From: Candidatus Pantoea persica
GTDB taxonomy: Bacteria > Pseudomonadota > Gammaproteobacteria > Enterobacterales > Enterobacteriaceae
DNA: 64,000 bases
Assembly (NCBI RefSeq): GCF_013753875.1
Contig: NZ_SMDS01000020.1
Location: forward strand, 124,001 to 188,000
Direction: 5' to 3'
Under the pieces are notes generated by a model. The model saw only the letters and a list, made by a program, of their open reading frames with translations, was not told the DNA's origin and made no database searches. The translations under genes and the position numbers were made by a program. Below are positions 9,632-19,373 of the stretch, piece after piece. Each line of letters starts with the position of its first letter. Positions within the stretch are counted from its first letter, which is position 1.

Positions 9632-9901
9632 ACAATCGATTCCATGCCGACGTTGGTGACATAAACCGATCGCAAAGTCGCTCGAATCATCCCCGATCGC
9701 TCGGCCCGCTCAATTACGCACCTCCTTCCTGAGGTGCGCCCGTTACCAGGCCAACGCGCTGCGTTGTTCAAAACGCCTCGGCGTTTTTGTCCCTGGCGCG
9801 GGATGCTTTGCTCTTCGCTTTATATCACCCGCGTTTTAGCGGCGCTGCGAACCTGAAAAAAAAAGCGGCCTTTCGGCCGCCTTTCTTTTTTACCTCGCCG
9901 G
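9632..9901. other. Hairpin-dense intergenic region
   Basis: A 270-base stretch without a credible ORF but with four perfect short inverted repeats: CGCACCTC/GAGGTGCG (9717-9738), CAACGC/GCGTTG (9752-9766), AAAACGC/GCGTTTT followed by T (9770-9788, terminator-like on the plus strand) and GCGGCC/GGCCGC between A and T runs (9855-9890, terminator of the minus-strand gene). A small RNA ending at the plus-strand terminator near 9788 is possible but not shown. Confidence 0.45.
9855..9890 (-). terminator. Terminator of the membrane protein gene
   Basis: Minus strand: AAGGCGGCC-GAAA-GGCCGCTT followed by a long T run; tetraloop hairpin, very strong. The plus-strand side also has T-rich sequence, so it may be bidirectional. 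Confidence 0.85.
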
Positions 9902-10915
9902 TTAGCGACGTTCGTGACTTAGCACCTGACGCGGCTGAGTGCGACGACCAACGCGTCCCATCACCGCCGCCAGCACTGCTTCAATCAGCAGCATAAAGAA
10001 GGCGTACCAGCTCGCTTTCGCGGTTGCCCTCGCAGCCTGCTCCGCCGCTTCGCGCGCTTTCTGCTCTGCTTGCTGTTTCAGCTGCTGATACTGCTGCATC
10101 GCTTTCTGATAGCTCTGTTCGCTCTGGCTGACGATCTGCTCTACTTTCTGATCGCTCTTACCAGTGCACGCCTTGATGATATTTTTCAGCGCGTCACGGT
10201 CAGCCGCTTGCAGGGTATCAGCATGACGGTTCATCACGCCGCTATTCCTGTTGGTAATATCCGTATCGGCGTTTTGCGGATTTTGCGCGGTATTCTGCGC
10301 CTGGTTTTCCGCATTATTCGCTTCGTTATTCACATCCTGCTGTAAATTCTCCGGCTGCAGTTCAGGCTTGCCGGTCTGGCGCAGCGTAGTCTGCAATTCA
10401 TTTTGCAGATCGTCCAGATTGATATTATTTTCCTGCAGCTTCTGTTTAGCAGAATTGGTTACCGTCGGCGCGGCGGCGGAAATTCCGCTGCCCATCGCCT
10501 GGAAGGCCGCGCCAACAATATTGAACGCGCCGCCGACCAGGGAGGTAGCGAAAGAAATCGCCAGCCATATAGTGAATAAGGTGCTGAGGCCAAACATTAG
10601 CAGGCCATGCAGCGCACCCTCACGCTGCGCCAGACGGCCAGCCAGATAGCTGCCCACCGCCATTGCGATCAGCATGCTCAGGCCCGTCCAGACCAGCACG
10701 CCCGTGCCAAGATGCTGCAGCGGGTTCTGCTCCTGCTGCGGATCAACGGTGGTAGCACCAATCGCCGTGCCAAGCAGCGCCAGCAGAATATGGACAATCA
10801 GCGCACCAATTACGCCTGCGAATACCGCACTCCAAGAAATACGTTTTAACGGTAATCCCGCGTGGGTTTCAGTGATGGTTTCTGTTGTACCATTATTAAT
10901 CCGGGTTTCATGCAT
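9902..10915 (-). CDS. Membrane protein with central Gln/Asn-rich region (function unknown)
   Basis: I do not recognise this 337-residue protein by function. The start at 10915 is chosen for the GAGGAGAAC ribosome site; an upstream in-frame start is weaker. Visible parts, in order: hydrophilic N-terminus; a helix (SAVFAGVIGALIVHILLALL); a second (LVWTGLSMLIAMAVGSYLAG); a third with glycine-rich stretch (LLMFGLSTLFTIWLAISFA, then GGAFNIVGAAF); a polar Gln/Asn-rich region; a predicted coiled coil rich in Gln, Ala and Lys (about residues 250-300); and a last helix (WYAFFMLLIEAVLAAVMG). This suggests an inner-membrane protein with a large soluble loop. It stands alone, with a strong terminator and an AT-rich upstream region. 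Confidence 0.75.
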   Translation of the reverse strand: MHETRINNGTTETITETHAGLPLKRISWSAVFAGVIGALIVHILLALLGTAIGATTVDPQQEQNPLQHLGTGVLVWTGLSMLIAMAVGSYLAGRLAQREGALHGLLMFGLSTLFTIWLAISFATSLVGGAFNIVGAAFQAMGSGISAAAPTVTNSAKQKLQENNINLDDLQNELQTTLRQTGKPELQPENLQQDVNNEANNAENQAQNTAQNPQNADTDITNRNSGVMNRHADTLQAADRDALKNIIKACTGKSDQKVEQIVSQSEQSYQKAMQQYQQLKQQAEQKAREAAEQAARATAKASWYAFFMLLIEAVLAAVMGRVGRRTQPRQVLSHERR

Positions 10916-11127
10916 GGTAGTTCTCCTCGCAACAGACAACGTTAAATAATCAATATTAATTAGAGGACTAACTTTGGGTTATTTTTATTTAGCGTAGACG
11001 AAAAAACTATTTTCACCACATATATCGTTAAGGGATTGCGCTTAACGCGCGTTCGATAACAAAGATAAGCAAAGCGGAATAAAACAAACCGGCAACGCTA
11101 TTTATTTGCCTGACGCCCTACGCTCCG

Positions 11128-12109
11128 TTAGCCGAAAGGACGAATACCGCCGGGCACCGCCGCCGCGCTCTGCCAGAGCAGGCCCCCTATGACAATCAAA
11201 AACAGGCTGCCGGCCAGCACCAGCGACGCCGTCGGTGAGGCGCTATTATCGCGCGTCAACCGCTGCGCCAGCGTGCGGGCACGCTGCACCGTCAGGCCAA
11301 TGGCAGTAATGGTCAGGGCATTGCCAAGCGCCATGACCCGCCGCCGACAGCACGCCCTATCCATACACGCCGATGACGCGGGAAAAGAGAAGCATCATAA
11401 TCGCGCCCGAGCAGGGACGCAGCCCCATCGACAGCACCAGCAACAGCTGGGTTTTCACGCTGACCGCCTCGGCGACCTGCTGCGCGTCGGGAAGATGCGC
11501 ATGGCCGCAGCCGCAGTGCGCCGAATGATGATAGTGCGCGTGCAGTACGTAAATGCGTACGCCCCGCCGCGGCTGGAGATGCCGCCACAGCGCGCGCAGG
11601 CTGCGCATGTCGGTCCACAGCCCCAAGGCGATCACCAGCAGATAGCTGCCCTTCTCCAGCCAGCTGCTGCTGAGGTGCAGCTGGCGCGACGAGGTTTGCA
11701 GCAGCACCAGCATCAGGATAACCAGCGCAATCGCCAAGCTGCCCTGCAGCAGCGACGCCAGCAGCGTCAGCCGGAGGCTGGTTTTAAGCCGCGTCGGATG
11801 CGTGGCGAGAAAGGTGGCGATCACCACTTTACTGTGGCCCGGCCCCAGCGCATGCAGGATGCCATAGGTAAGACTGAATGCCACCAGCATCACGCCAGCG
11901 CGATTGGGCTACGCCTTCACCTGCTGCTGCAGCTAAGCCATCGGCTGATGCAGCACTTTCTGCCAGATCACGCTTTGCAGCAGGATCTGCGACCGGTAGA
12001 GCCAGAGTGCGAGGCCGGCTCCCGCCAGCGCGGCGGCCAGCAGCCAGAGCGGCCAGACGCGACGCGCGCACCGGAGAGCGTCAATGACATGCAGGGTCAC
12101 CTTTTGCAT
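11128..12109 (-). pseudogene. Nickel/cobalt (RcnA/NicO-like) exporter, three amber codons and a frameshift
   Basis: Family inferred from the first helix YGILHALGPGHSKVVIATFL, the His-rich loop (HAHYHHSAHCGCGHAH) and the GLRPCSGAIMMLLFS segment, all typical of NicO/RcnA exporters. In-frame TAG codons occur at 11933-11935, 11909-11911 and 11357-11359 (after VIGVYG, where Trp is expected). A frameshift then separates this from the last part MALGNALTITAIGLTV to the stop. It directly follows a decayed DUF1007-like gene; the pair is common beside csiE in related bacteria. Confidence 0.8.
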
Positions 12110-12679
12110 GAACTGCCGCCAGATCCATCTGCTCCGGCGGCGCATCCGCCTTGTCGAGCGACAGCGCATACTGCTTCAGGCTGTCGTCCGGCTTCGGCGT
12201 CGCCAGCACAAAGGCGGAGCGCGTTCGCGCCGCGCCGGTTGTATCGACAAAGACAAAGTAGGTAGGATCGAAGGTCAGGATCTCAAAGCGCTGCCCGGCC
12301 AGCTGCTGCGGCTCCGCCAGCGGCATGACAAATTCCAGCACCGCTTTGTTGCCGCTGCGCGACAGGCTGTAGTCCTTCGGCAGATTAAGAAATTTCACGC
12401 GCTGGCCGTTGTGACACACTTCGGAAAAGTACTGTTGCCCCAGCACATTCGCCACCACGCCAGCCGTCAGCTTTTTCCACACCGTACTGCCGGGCTGTGC
12501 ATCGCCCGCACATAGAGCAGGTCGGCAGATGTTATCTCATCCATCGTCCAGGTCATCTTCAGTCCGGCAAAAGCGTCGCCGTCGGCGAGCAGCTCGGTTC
12601 GCATATCGATAAAGCTGTGCGGGTAGGCCCAAGCGGCCACACTCAGCAGCATCAGCAGAAATAAAATTATGCGCTGCAT
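12081..12679 (-). pseudogene. DUF1007-like periplasmic protein, frameshifted
   Basis: Starts MQRIILFLLMLLSVAAWAYPHSF, a signal peptide followed by the conserved His near the mature N-terminus, and reads to ADLLYV. The rest (AQPGSTVWKKLTAGVVANVL onward to 12081) is in another frame, so one indel near 12500 breaks it. DUF1007 proteins are found with Ni/Co exporters and probably support metal export; that role is inferred from family context. Its 3' end overlaps the exporter remnant. Confidence 0.7.
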
Positions 12680-12834
12680 AATATTATAAAGCTACATTTC
12701 CCGATGAAAGCCATTATGAGTACCAAAAAATTGTGACCCGTGCTGAAGCATTGCAAAAAAAACTGACGAACGCCGCGGCTTTTTTCGCCATTGGCTATCC
12801 TTAGCGCAATACTGGACCGCTGGAATCTAGACTG

Positions 12835-14103
12835 ATGAGTTCTGCTCCCTCTTCGGCACCACTCTTCACACGATCGCAGCGCCGTTGTCATTTACTACTG
12901 CTGCTCTATCTGCCCTCTCCCGCGCTTACGCTTAAAAAACTCTGTCAACTGAACGGGGTTGACGCCGTCGTCGCCCGACAGGATATTGAAGATGTCGGCG
13001 ATGAGATACACCGTTACCACCAGCTGGAGCTGCATCAGATGGTGGACGGCAGTTTTCGCATTCATGGTACCGAGCTGGATCGACGACTTTGCCTGCTGCA
13101 CTGGCTGCGGCGCGCGCTTCGCTTGTCAGAGGCGTTCGTGCGCGCGCATTTCGCCACGCCGCTGCGCCAACGGCTGAAAGCGATGAAAATCGAAAAGGCG
13201 CTCTATGACGAAACCAATCTGCAGGCGCTGATCCAGCACTGCAGCCTGAAACTGGCGCGCGACTTCAGCGCGCGCGATCGTCTGTTTTTGCAGATCTATA
13301 TGAAATATGGCCTGATGCAACGCCAGCCTGCGCTGTTTGACGAGCGCCAGCGCGCCTGGCTACAGCAAAAAGTGGAGCACGACGCGGCGCTGGACGTCAT
13401 TCTGCACTGGCAGAAGCGCTGTCACCTAGCGCCCCCGGTCAGCGAAGCGGATTTCTGGACGCTGCTGTTCAGCCTGATCCACGCGCCCGGCGCCGACACC
13501 CTGCACCATCCCAGCGGACAGCGCCTGATGCAGGCGACAGAGCAGATGATCGGCGCGTTCGAGCATCAGGCGGCGGTTCGCTTCGGCGATCGTGCCAGGC
13601 TGACGCAGCAACTTTATACGCACCTGGCGCAGGCGCTGGACCGCCACTATTTCGCCATCGGCATCGATAACAGCGTAGCGCTTGAGGTCAGCAAGCTATA
13701 TCCGCGCCTGCTGTGTACCACCCAGCAGGCGCTGAGCAATTTCGAAGCGCACTTTGCGCTGCGTTTCAGCCAAGAAGAGATGAGCCTGACCGCGGTGATA
13801 TTCGGTGCCTGGCTGATGCAGGAGAGCGCGCTGCAGGAGAAGCAGGTGCTGCTATTGACCGGCGACGATGCCCACCTTGAGCAGGAGATTGAGCAGCAAA
13901 TCCGCGAGGTCACGCTGCTGCCGCTCAATATCAAGTATCAGGACAAAGAGGGTTTTCAGCGCGACGGCGCGCCGCGCGACATTGCGCTGGTGATCTCGCC
14001 CTACGCCACTTCGCTGCCCCTCTACTCCCCGCCGCTTATCCACGCCGAACTGCCGCTGAGCGAACATCAGCAGCAGCGCATCCGCGCGCTGCTGGAAGCC
14101 TGA
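12835..14103 (+). CDS. csiE: Stationary-phase inducible protein CsiE
   Basis: PRD-domain protein of unknown molecular role; in E. coli it is induced in stationary phase under RpoS and cAMP-CRP. It has 422 residues, close to the E. coli length. The N-terminal part has an HTH-like segment (LTLKKLCQLNGVDAVVARQD) and the C-terminal part has PRD-type sequence (FALRFSQEEMSLTAVIFGAW). The frame is fully open. The 3' end converges on the hcaT remnant, whose tail overlaps by about 37 bases. Confidence 0.92.
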   Translation: MSSAPSSAPLFTRSQRRCHLLLLLYLPSPALTLKKLCQLNGVDAVVARQDIEDVGDEIHRYHQLELHQMVDGSFRIHGTELDRRLCLLHWLRRALRLSEAFVRAHFATPLRQRLKAMKIEKALYDETNLQALIQHCSLKLARDFSARDRLFLQIYMKYGLMQRQPALFDERQRAWLQQKVEHDAALDVILHWQKRCHLAPPVSEADFWTLLFSLIHAPGADTLHHPSGQRLMQATEQMIGAFEHQAAVRFGDRARLTQQLYTHLAQALDRHYFAIGIDNSVALEVSKLYPRLLCTTQQALSNFEAHFALRFSQEEMSLTAVIFGAWLMQESALQEKQVLLLTGDDAHLEQEIEQQIREVTLLPLNIKYQDKEGFQRDGAPRDIALVISPYATSLPLYSPPLIHAELPLSEHQQQRIRALLEA

Positions 14104-15198
14104 GCGGGACGCGGGCGCAGAAACAGCGCCGGCAGCGCCATGACCCAGAACAGGTGTCCCTGCAGGTGGCTAAAGAGCACGCCGCAGATCATCGTCATCA
14201 CGGCAATGCCGCCGCCCATCACCAGCGCCGAATAGACCGACTGCAGGCGAATCACATCGGGACCGCGGCGAGCGGCGATAAAGCCGGATCGCCGCCAGAT
14301 GGCAGACGGTAAAGCTGCCGCAGTGCAGGATCTGCTCGACGATGAGCAACGGCAGGTCGGTGGTCGCGCCCAGCATCATCCAGCGCACCATCGCGCAGAC
14401 GCCGGAGAGCTGCAGCAGATCGCGCGCGGCCTAGCAGCGGAACTAGCGGTTGCTCAGAGCGAAAATCACAATCTCCGCCACCACGCCAAGCGACCGTCGG
14501 TAGCCCACTACCGACGCGGAGTAGCCGCTCTGCTCCCACCAGAGGGCGCTGAAGCCATACATAGTAGGCGGCGTGCGCGCCCTGCATCAGGGTCACGCAC
14601 AGCATAAAGCGCCAGACGCTGTTTTCGCGCAGCAGATCGCGCCTCGCCTTGCGGCGGCGTGCCCGGCGTCAGCAGCATGCCGATCAGCATCGCCAGCAGC
14701 CCCACAGAGAGCAACGCCAGAATCGCCTGGGAAGACTAGTAGTTCACCAGCACGCCGGTCAGCGCCAAGCTGATGACAAACGCCAGCGAGCCCCACAGCC
14801 TCACCGGCCCATACTTCAATACTTCAGGCCGATCTGCTGCGTCCAAGTGGCGGCTAGCACGTTGCTGAGCGGCACCAACGGCGAAAAAAAGAGGTTGAAG
14901 CCGACCATCACCAGCAGCAGCCACTGCGTCCCCACCCAGTAATCGGCGGCGAACAGGCAGGTCATCAGCGCCAGCAGCCGCAGCGCGGTCACCAGCTGCG
15001 TCGGCTGCCTGACCTGCGAGGCGATCAGCAGGCTGCCGACAAGGCGCGCTACCATGCCTCAGCCAAGCAGCAGGCCGATTTTTTCCGCATCAAGGGCGGC
15101 GCCCTTCAGCCAGCGCTCCAGAAAGGCAAATAAATGCCATAGCAAAAAAAGTAGGTGAAATAGCCGAGACCCAGCTATTTCGACGAGCCGATCGCCAT
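14067..15198 (-). pseudogene. hcaT: hcaT (3-phenylpropionate MFS transporter), heavily degraded
   Basis: Twelve-helix MFS permease family. Homology runs from MAIGSSK (start 15198) to FWVMALPALFLRP. Lesions seen: TAG where Trp is expected before LGLGYFTYFF; a frameshift after YGIYLPF; TGA after KIGLLLG; a frameshift after QQIGLKY; TAG in VNY-SSQAIL; and two more TAG codons around SNR-FRC. Between them, blocks such as LLLVMVGFNLFFSPLVPLSN and VEQILHCGSFTVCHLAA are intact. The usual hca catabolic genes are not nearby. Confidence 0.85.
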
Positions 15199-15263
15199 GT
15201 TCCCACCAGCAACACCTGTCCTTTAGTAATAGTGCGCGCTACTTTACCGGAAAAGCACCAATA

Positions 15264-15290
15264 AAAAAGGATGGCCGAAGCCATCCTTTT
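15264..15290 (-). terminator. Terminator of glyA
   Basis: Minus strand: AAGGATGGC-TTC-GGCCATCCTT followed by six T. Lies 25 bases past the glyA stop. Confidence 0.88.
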
Positions 15291-15315
15291 ACCGCTGTCG
15301 CGCAACATCGGTCGC

Positions 15316-16569
15316 TTATGCGTATACCGGCAGGCGGGCACACACTTCCAGCACTTTCTGCTTGGTGCGTTCGATAGTCGCCTCGTCGTTGACGTTATCC
15401 AGCACGTCGGCGATCCAGCCCGCCAGCTCACGCACTTCCGCCTCTTTAAAGCCGCGACGGGTGACCGCTGGGGTACCGATGCGCACGCCGGAAGTAACGA
15501 ACGGGCTTTTCGGATCGTTCGGCACGCTGTTTTTGTTCACGGTGATGTTGGCGCGGCCTAGCGCGGCATCCGCCTCTTTACCGGTCAGATTTTTGCTGAC
15601 CAGATCGATCAGGAACAGGTGGTTATAGGTGCCACCTGAAACGATGTTGTAGCCGCGTTCGATCAGCACTTCTACCATCGCTTTGGCGTTCTTCGCCACC
15701 TGCTGCTGATAGGCTTTGAATTCCGGCTCCATCGCCTCTTTGAACGCTACCGCTTTACCGGCGATAACGTGCATCAGCGGACCGCCCTGACCGCCCGGGA
15801 AGACGGCGGAGTTCAGCTTATTGTAAAGTTCTTCGTCGCCGCCTTTCGCCAGGATCAGGCCGCCGCGCGGACCCGCCAGGGTTTTGTGGGTGGTAGAGGT
15901 AACGATATGCGCGTGCGGCACCGGGTTCGGATAGACGTCAGCCGCGACCAGTCCTGCCACGTGCGCCATATCGACGAACAGCCAGGCGCCCACGCTGTCG
16001 GCGATTTCGCGCATTTTCGCCCAGTAGCAGATGCCGGAGTAGGCAGAGAAGCCGCCGACGATCATTTTCGGCTGGTGCGTTTTCGCCAATTCAGCCAGCT
16101 CGTCGTAGTTGATTTTGCCGCTTTCGTCGATGCCGTAAGGCACCACGTTATAGAGTTTGCCTGACAGGTTGACCGGAGAACCGTGAGTCAGGTGGCCGCC
16201 GTGCGCCAGGTTCATGCCCAGAATAGTGTCGCCCGGCTGCAGCAGCGCGGTATAGACAGCAAAGTTAGCCTGCGAGCCGGAGTGCGGCTGGACGTTCGCG
16301 AAGTCGGCACCGAACAGCGCTTTGGCGCGATCGATAGCCAGCTGCTCAATGATATCCACATACTTACAGCCGCCGTAGTAGCGTTTGCCCGGATACCCTT
16401 CCGCGTATTTATTGGTGAGCTGCGAACCTTGCGCCTGCATTACACGTGGGCTAGTGTAGTTTTCAGAAGCAATCAGTTCAATGTGCTCTTCCTGACGCAC
16501 TTTCTCTTGCTCCATCGCCTGCCACAACCCGGCATCATAATCGGCAATGTTCATTTCACGCTTTAACAT
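15316..16569 (-). CDS. glyA: Serine hydroxymethyltransferase
   Basis: PLP enzyme that converts serine and tetrahydrofolate to glycine and methylene-THF, the main one-carbon source. The start [12 protein letters not shown] at 16569 gives 417 residues, the same as E. coli with no indels. PLP-lysine Lys229 (TTHKTLAG), Asp200 (FVDMAH) and Glu57 are present. Three changes hit positions that are conserved in the family: Glu69 to Lys (GGCKYVD), Asp182 to Tyr (GICYWAK) and Asp315 to Tyr (GGTYNHL). The frame is intact and the gene is probably expressed, but activity may be reduced. Confidence 0.95.
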   Translation of the reverse strand: MLKREMNIADYDAGLWQAMEQEKVRQEEHIELIASENYTSPRVMQAQGSQLTNKYAEGYPGKRYYGGCKYVDIIEQLAIDRAKALFGADFANVQPHSGSQANFAVYTALLQPGDTILGMNLAHGGHLTHGSPVNLSGKLYNVVPYGIDESGKINYDELAELAKTHQPKMIVGGFSAYSGICYWAKMREIADSVGAWLFVDMAHVAGLVAADVYPNPVPHAHIVTSTTHKTLAGPRGGLILAKGGDEELYNKLNSAVFPGGQGGPLMHVIAGKAVAFKEAMEPEFKAYQQQVAKNAKAMVEVLIERGYNIVSGGTYNHLFLIDLVSKNLTGKEADAALGRANITVNKNSVPNDPKSPFVTSGVRIGTPAVTRRGFKEAEVRELAGWIADVLDNVNDEATIERTKQKVLEVCARLPVYA

Positions 16570-16697
16570 CCGCATCTCCTGACTCAGCTAACTTTTTAAC
16601 GGCAGTTTAGGCTCCCTGCCCCTGCGAGAGCTCGTAAGCTAAAGGCTCACAGTGTAAACCGTTTTGCCAGGTGACGGTAGCAGCAATTCCCTCTTTC

Positions 16698-16713
16698 ACG
16701 CAAACAATTGGCC
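16698..16713 (-). promoter_or_regulatory. Possible PurR box upstream of glyA
   Basis: ACGCAAACAATTGGCC matches the left half of the PurR palindrome (ACGCAAAC) exactly and the right half partly. glyA is a PurR target in E. coli. Right-half mismatches keep the call tentative. It lies in the glyA/hmp intergenic stretch (16570-16916). Confidence 0.4.
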
Positions 16714-16870
16714 GCGCGCTGGCACAGGATGTTTACGCTTTTTTCACGCCAGCTGGCATGCTGAAATTTCTTTCTCTAGCGACGCGTTTTTTTCATGTTG
16801 TAGCAAAAGCTTGCCACCGAACTGGACCGCACATCTTTCGGGTTATTTGCAACGACTGACACCCTATCAT

Positions 16871-16893
16871 AACATGCATTTAAAATACAACTT
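16871..16893 (+). promoter_or_regulatory. NsrR-like operator upstream of hmp
   Basis: AACATGCATTTAAAATACAA-CTT is an imperfect palindrome around ATTTAAAAT and closely matches the nitric-oxide-sensing NsrR site of E. coli hmp (AAGATGCATTT half-site). It lies just upstream of the dead hmp gene. Confidence 0.6.
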
Positions 16894-16916
16894 TAAGAAG
16901 CCGGAGAGATTCTCCT

Positions 16917-17262
16917 ATGCTTGACGCACACACTAATGCCACCGTGAAATCCACCCTGCCCGCCGTCGTCGCCGTCGGACCGAAACTTACCGCCCACTTC
17001 CTATGCTGGCGCAGCATTCCGAACTGAAAAACGTCTTCAATATGAATAACCAGCGCAACGGCAACCAGCGCGAAGCGCTGTTTAATGCCATCTGCGCCTA
17101 TGGTGCCAATCTGGATAATCTGGCGACGCTGCTGCCAGCGCACGCAGTTCTGGCTGTGCGGACCGGTCGGCTTTATGCAGTTTATCGCCGGGCAGCTGCG
17201 CGATGCGGGCGTTGACGCCGCGCGCATTCACTAGAAGTATTTGGTCCGCACAAAGGGCTTTG
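16917..17262 (+). pseudogene. hmp: hmp (NO-detoxifying flavohemoglobin), large internal deletion
   Basis: Hmp oxidises nitric oxide to nitrate. The 5' end reads [15 protein letters not shown] to KLTAHF. After a short frameshifting loss it continues as [20 protein letters not shown] to LATLLPA, the globin N-terminal part. Near 17140 it jumps, out of frame, to [17 protein letters not shown], which is the very end of the FAD/NAD domain. About 270 residues are gone, including the haem pocket and flavin domain. A TAG at 17232-17234 follows. It lies between glyA and glnB as in E. coli. Confidence 0.88.
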
Positions 17263-17503
17263 AGGACGCGCCAGAAGCGCGCCGCAAACGGCATATCGCG
17301 TTGGCAAGCGGATGAGATGAAGCGGGAAGCCAGGGCTCGCGCGCCGGGAACCACAGCGCCGAGTCCTTTTCGCCTGCGCGAAGCCTTTGTCCGGTAAAGG
17401 GCGCGCCTCAGGGGCAAGGTGGGCAGCCGCGCAGGAAGGATCGGCAGAGAGATACGTTAACCTCTTTGCGATCGCGCCATTTCACCCGCGCTGACGCCTA
17501 GCT

Positions 17504-17537
17504 AACCGACAACGCCCGCAGGCGCTGTCGGTTATTG
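17504..17537 (-). terminator. Hairpin after glnB
   Basis: Stem AACCGACA/TGTCGGTT extended by GCGCC pairs. Located just past the glnB stop on the minus strand; no strong T run, so the terminator call is moderate. The 240 bases between the hmp remnant and this hairpin show no recognisable gene. Confidence 0.55.
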
Positions 17538-17543
17538 CCGAAA

Positions 17544-18038
<495 letters not shown>

Positions 18039-19373
18039 CTACTCTTTAAAATCGCTGGCGTCCAGTTCATGTCGGGACAGCAGCTTATAGAACTCGGTGC
18101 GATTGCGCCCCGCCAGCCGCGCCGCATTGGTGACGTTGCCTTTGGTCATCTGCAGCAGCTTGCGCAGATAGTTCAGCTCGAACTGGTTGCGCGCCTCGAC
18201 GAAGGTTGGCAGCGCGCTGTTTTCGCCGCTGAGCGCCTGCTCTACCAGCGAATCGTTGATCACCGGCGATGAGGTCAGCGCCACGCACTGCTCGATGACG
18301 TTGACCAGCTGCCGCACGTTGCCCGGCCAGCTGGCCGACATCAGGTGCTTCATGGCGTCCACCGAGAAGCTGCGCACAAAAGGTTTGTGCCGATCCGCCG
18401 CCTGCCGCAGAAGATGGTTGGCGAGCAGCGGAATATCCTCAGTGCGCTCGTGCAGCGCGGGCAGGCGCAGGTTCACCACGTTGAGGCGGTAAAAGAGATC
18501 CTCGCGGAACTCCTTTTTCTCCATCGCCTTAGGCAGATCGAGGTGCGTCGCGGAAATGATGCGCACGTCGATATCGCAGTCCTGATTGCTGCCGAGCGGC
18601 CGGATTTTACGCTCCTGCAGTACACGCAGCAGCTTAACCTGAAGCGACGGCGGCATATCGCCGATTTCATCCAGAAACAGCGTGCCGCCTTCCGCCGCCT
18701 GAAACAGCCCTTCGCGCGCGCTTACCGCGCCGGTAAAGGCGCCGCGGGCGTGGCCGAATAGCTCCGACTCCAGCAGCTGTTCAGGCAGCGCGCCGCAGTT
18801 GATGGCGACAAAGGGTTTGCCGGCGCGCGGGCTGGCGGCGTGAATCGCCTGCGCCAGCATCTCTTTGCCGCTGCCGCTCTGGCCGTTAATCAGCACGCTG
18901 ACGTCGACCTGAGCCACCATATGCGCCTGCTCCAGCAGCCGCAGCATGATCGGGCTGCGGGTGACGATCGCTTCGCGCCAGCGATCGTTGCTGGCCGGCG
19001 CGCGCTGCGCAAGCGCATCGTCGATAGCCTTGTAGAGCACATCGCGATCCACCGGCTTGGTCAGAAAGCTGAATACGCCCTGCTGCGTGGCGGAGACGGC
19101 ATCAGGAATCGAGCCGTGGGCGGTGAGGATAATAACCGGCAGGCCGGGATCGCGCTTCTGAATTTCGCCAAACAGCGCCAGCCCGTCCATTTCATCCATG
19201 CGCAGATCGCTGATCACCAGATCGATCGGCGCTTTCTGCAGCTGGCGCAGCGCCTCCGGGCCGCTGGCGGCGGTGGTAATCTGGTAGCCTTTGCTGCTGA
19301 GGCGCATGCCCAGCAGCTTCAGCAGGCTGGGATCGTCATCCACCAGCAGTAAACGTGCCATTTGTCTCGCCAT
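18039..19373 (-). CDS. glrR: Sigma-54-dependent response regulator GlrR (QseF)
   Basis: Response regulator that, when phosphorylated by GlrK, activates the sigma-54 promoter of the sRNA gene glmY. It has 444 residues: a receiver domain with the phospho-acceptor Asp56 (VISDLRMDEMDG), an AAA+ domain with Walker A GQSGSGKE and the sigma-54 contact loop GAFTGA, and a C-terminal Fis-type HTH (NVTNAARLAGRNRTEFYK). It overlaps qseG by one base. Its probable target promoter is a few kb upstream in this same window. Confidence 0.95.
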   Translation of the reverse strand: MARQMARLLLVDDDPSLLKLLGMRLSSKGYQITTAASGPEALRQLQKAPIDLVISDLRMDEMDGLALFGEIQKRDPGLPVIILTAHGSIPDAVSATQQGVFSFLTKPVDRDVLYKAIDDALAQRAPASNDRWREAIVTRSPIMLRLLEQAHMVAQVDVSVLINGQSGSGKEMLAQAIHAASPRAGKPFVAINCGALPEQLLESELFGHARGAFTGAVSAREGLFQAAEGGTLFLDEIGDMPPSLQVKLLRVLQERKIRPLGSNQDCDIDVRIISATHLDLPKAMEKKEFREDLFYRLNVVNLRLPALHERTEDIPLLANHLLRQAADRHKPFVRSFSVDAMKHLMSASWPGNVRQLVNVIEQCVALTSSPVINDSLVEQALSGENSALPTFVEARNQFELNYLRKLLQMTKGNVTNAARLAGRNRTEFYKLLSRHELDASDFKE

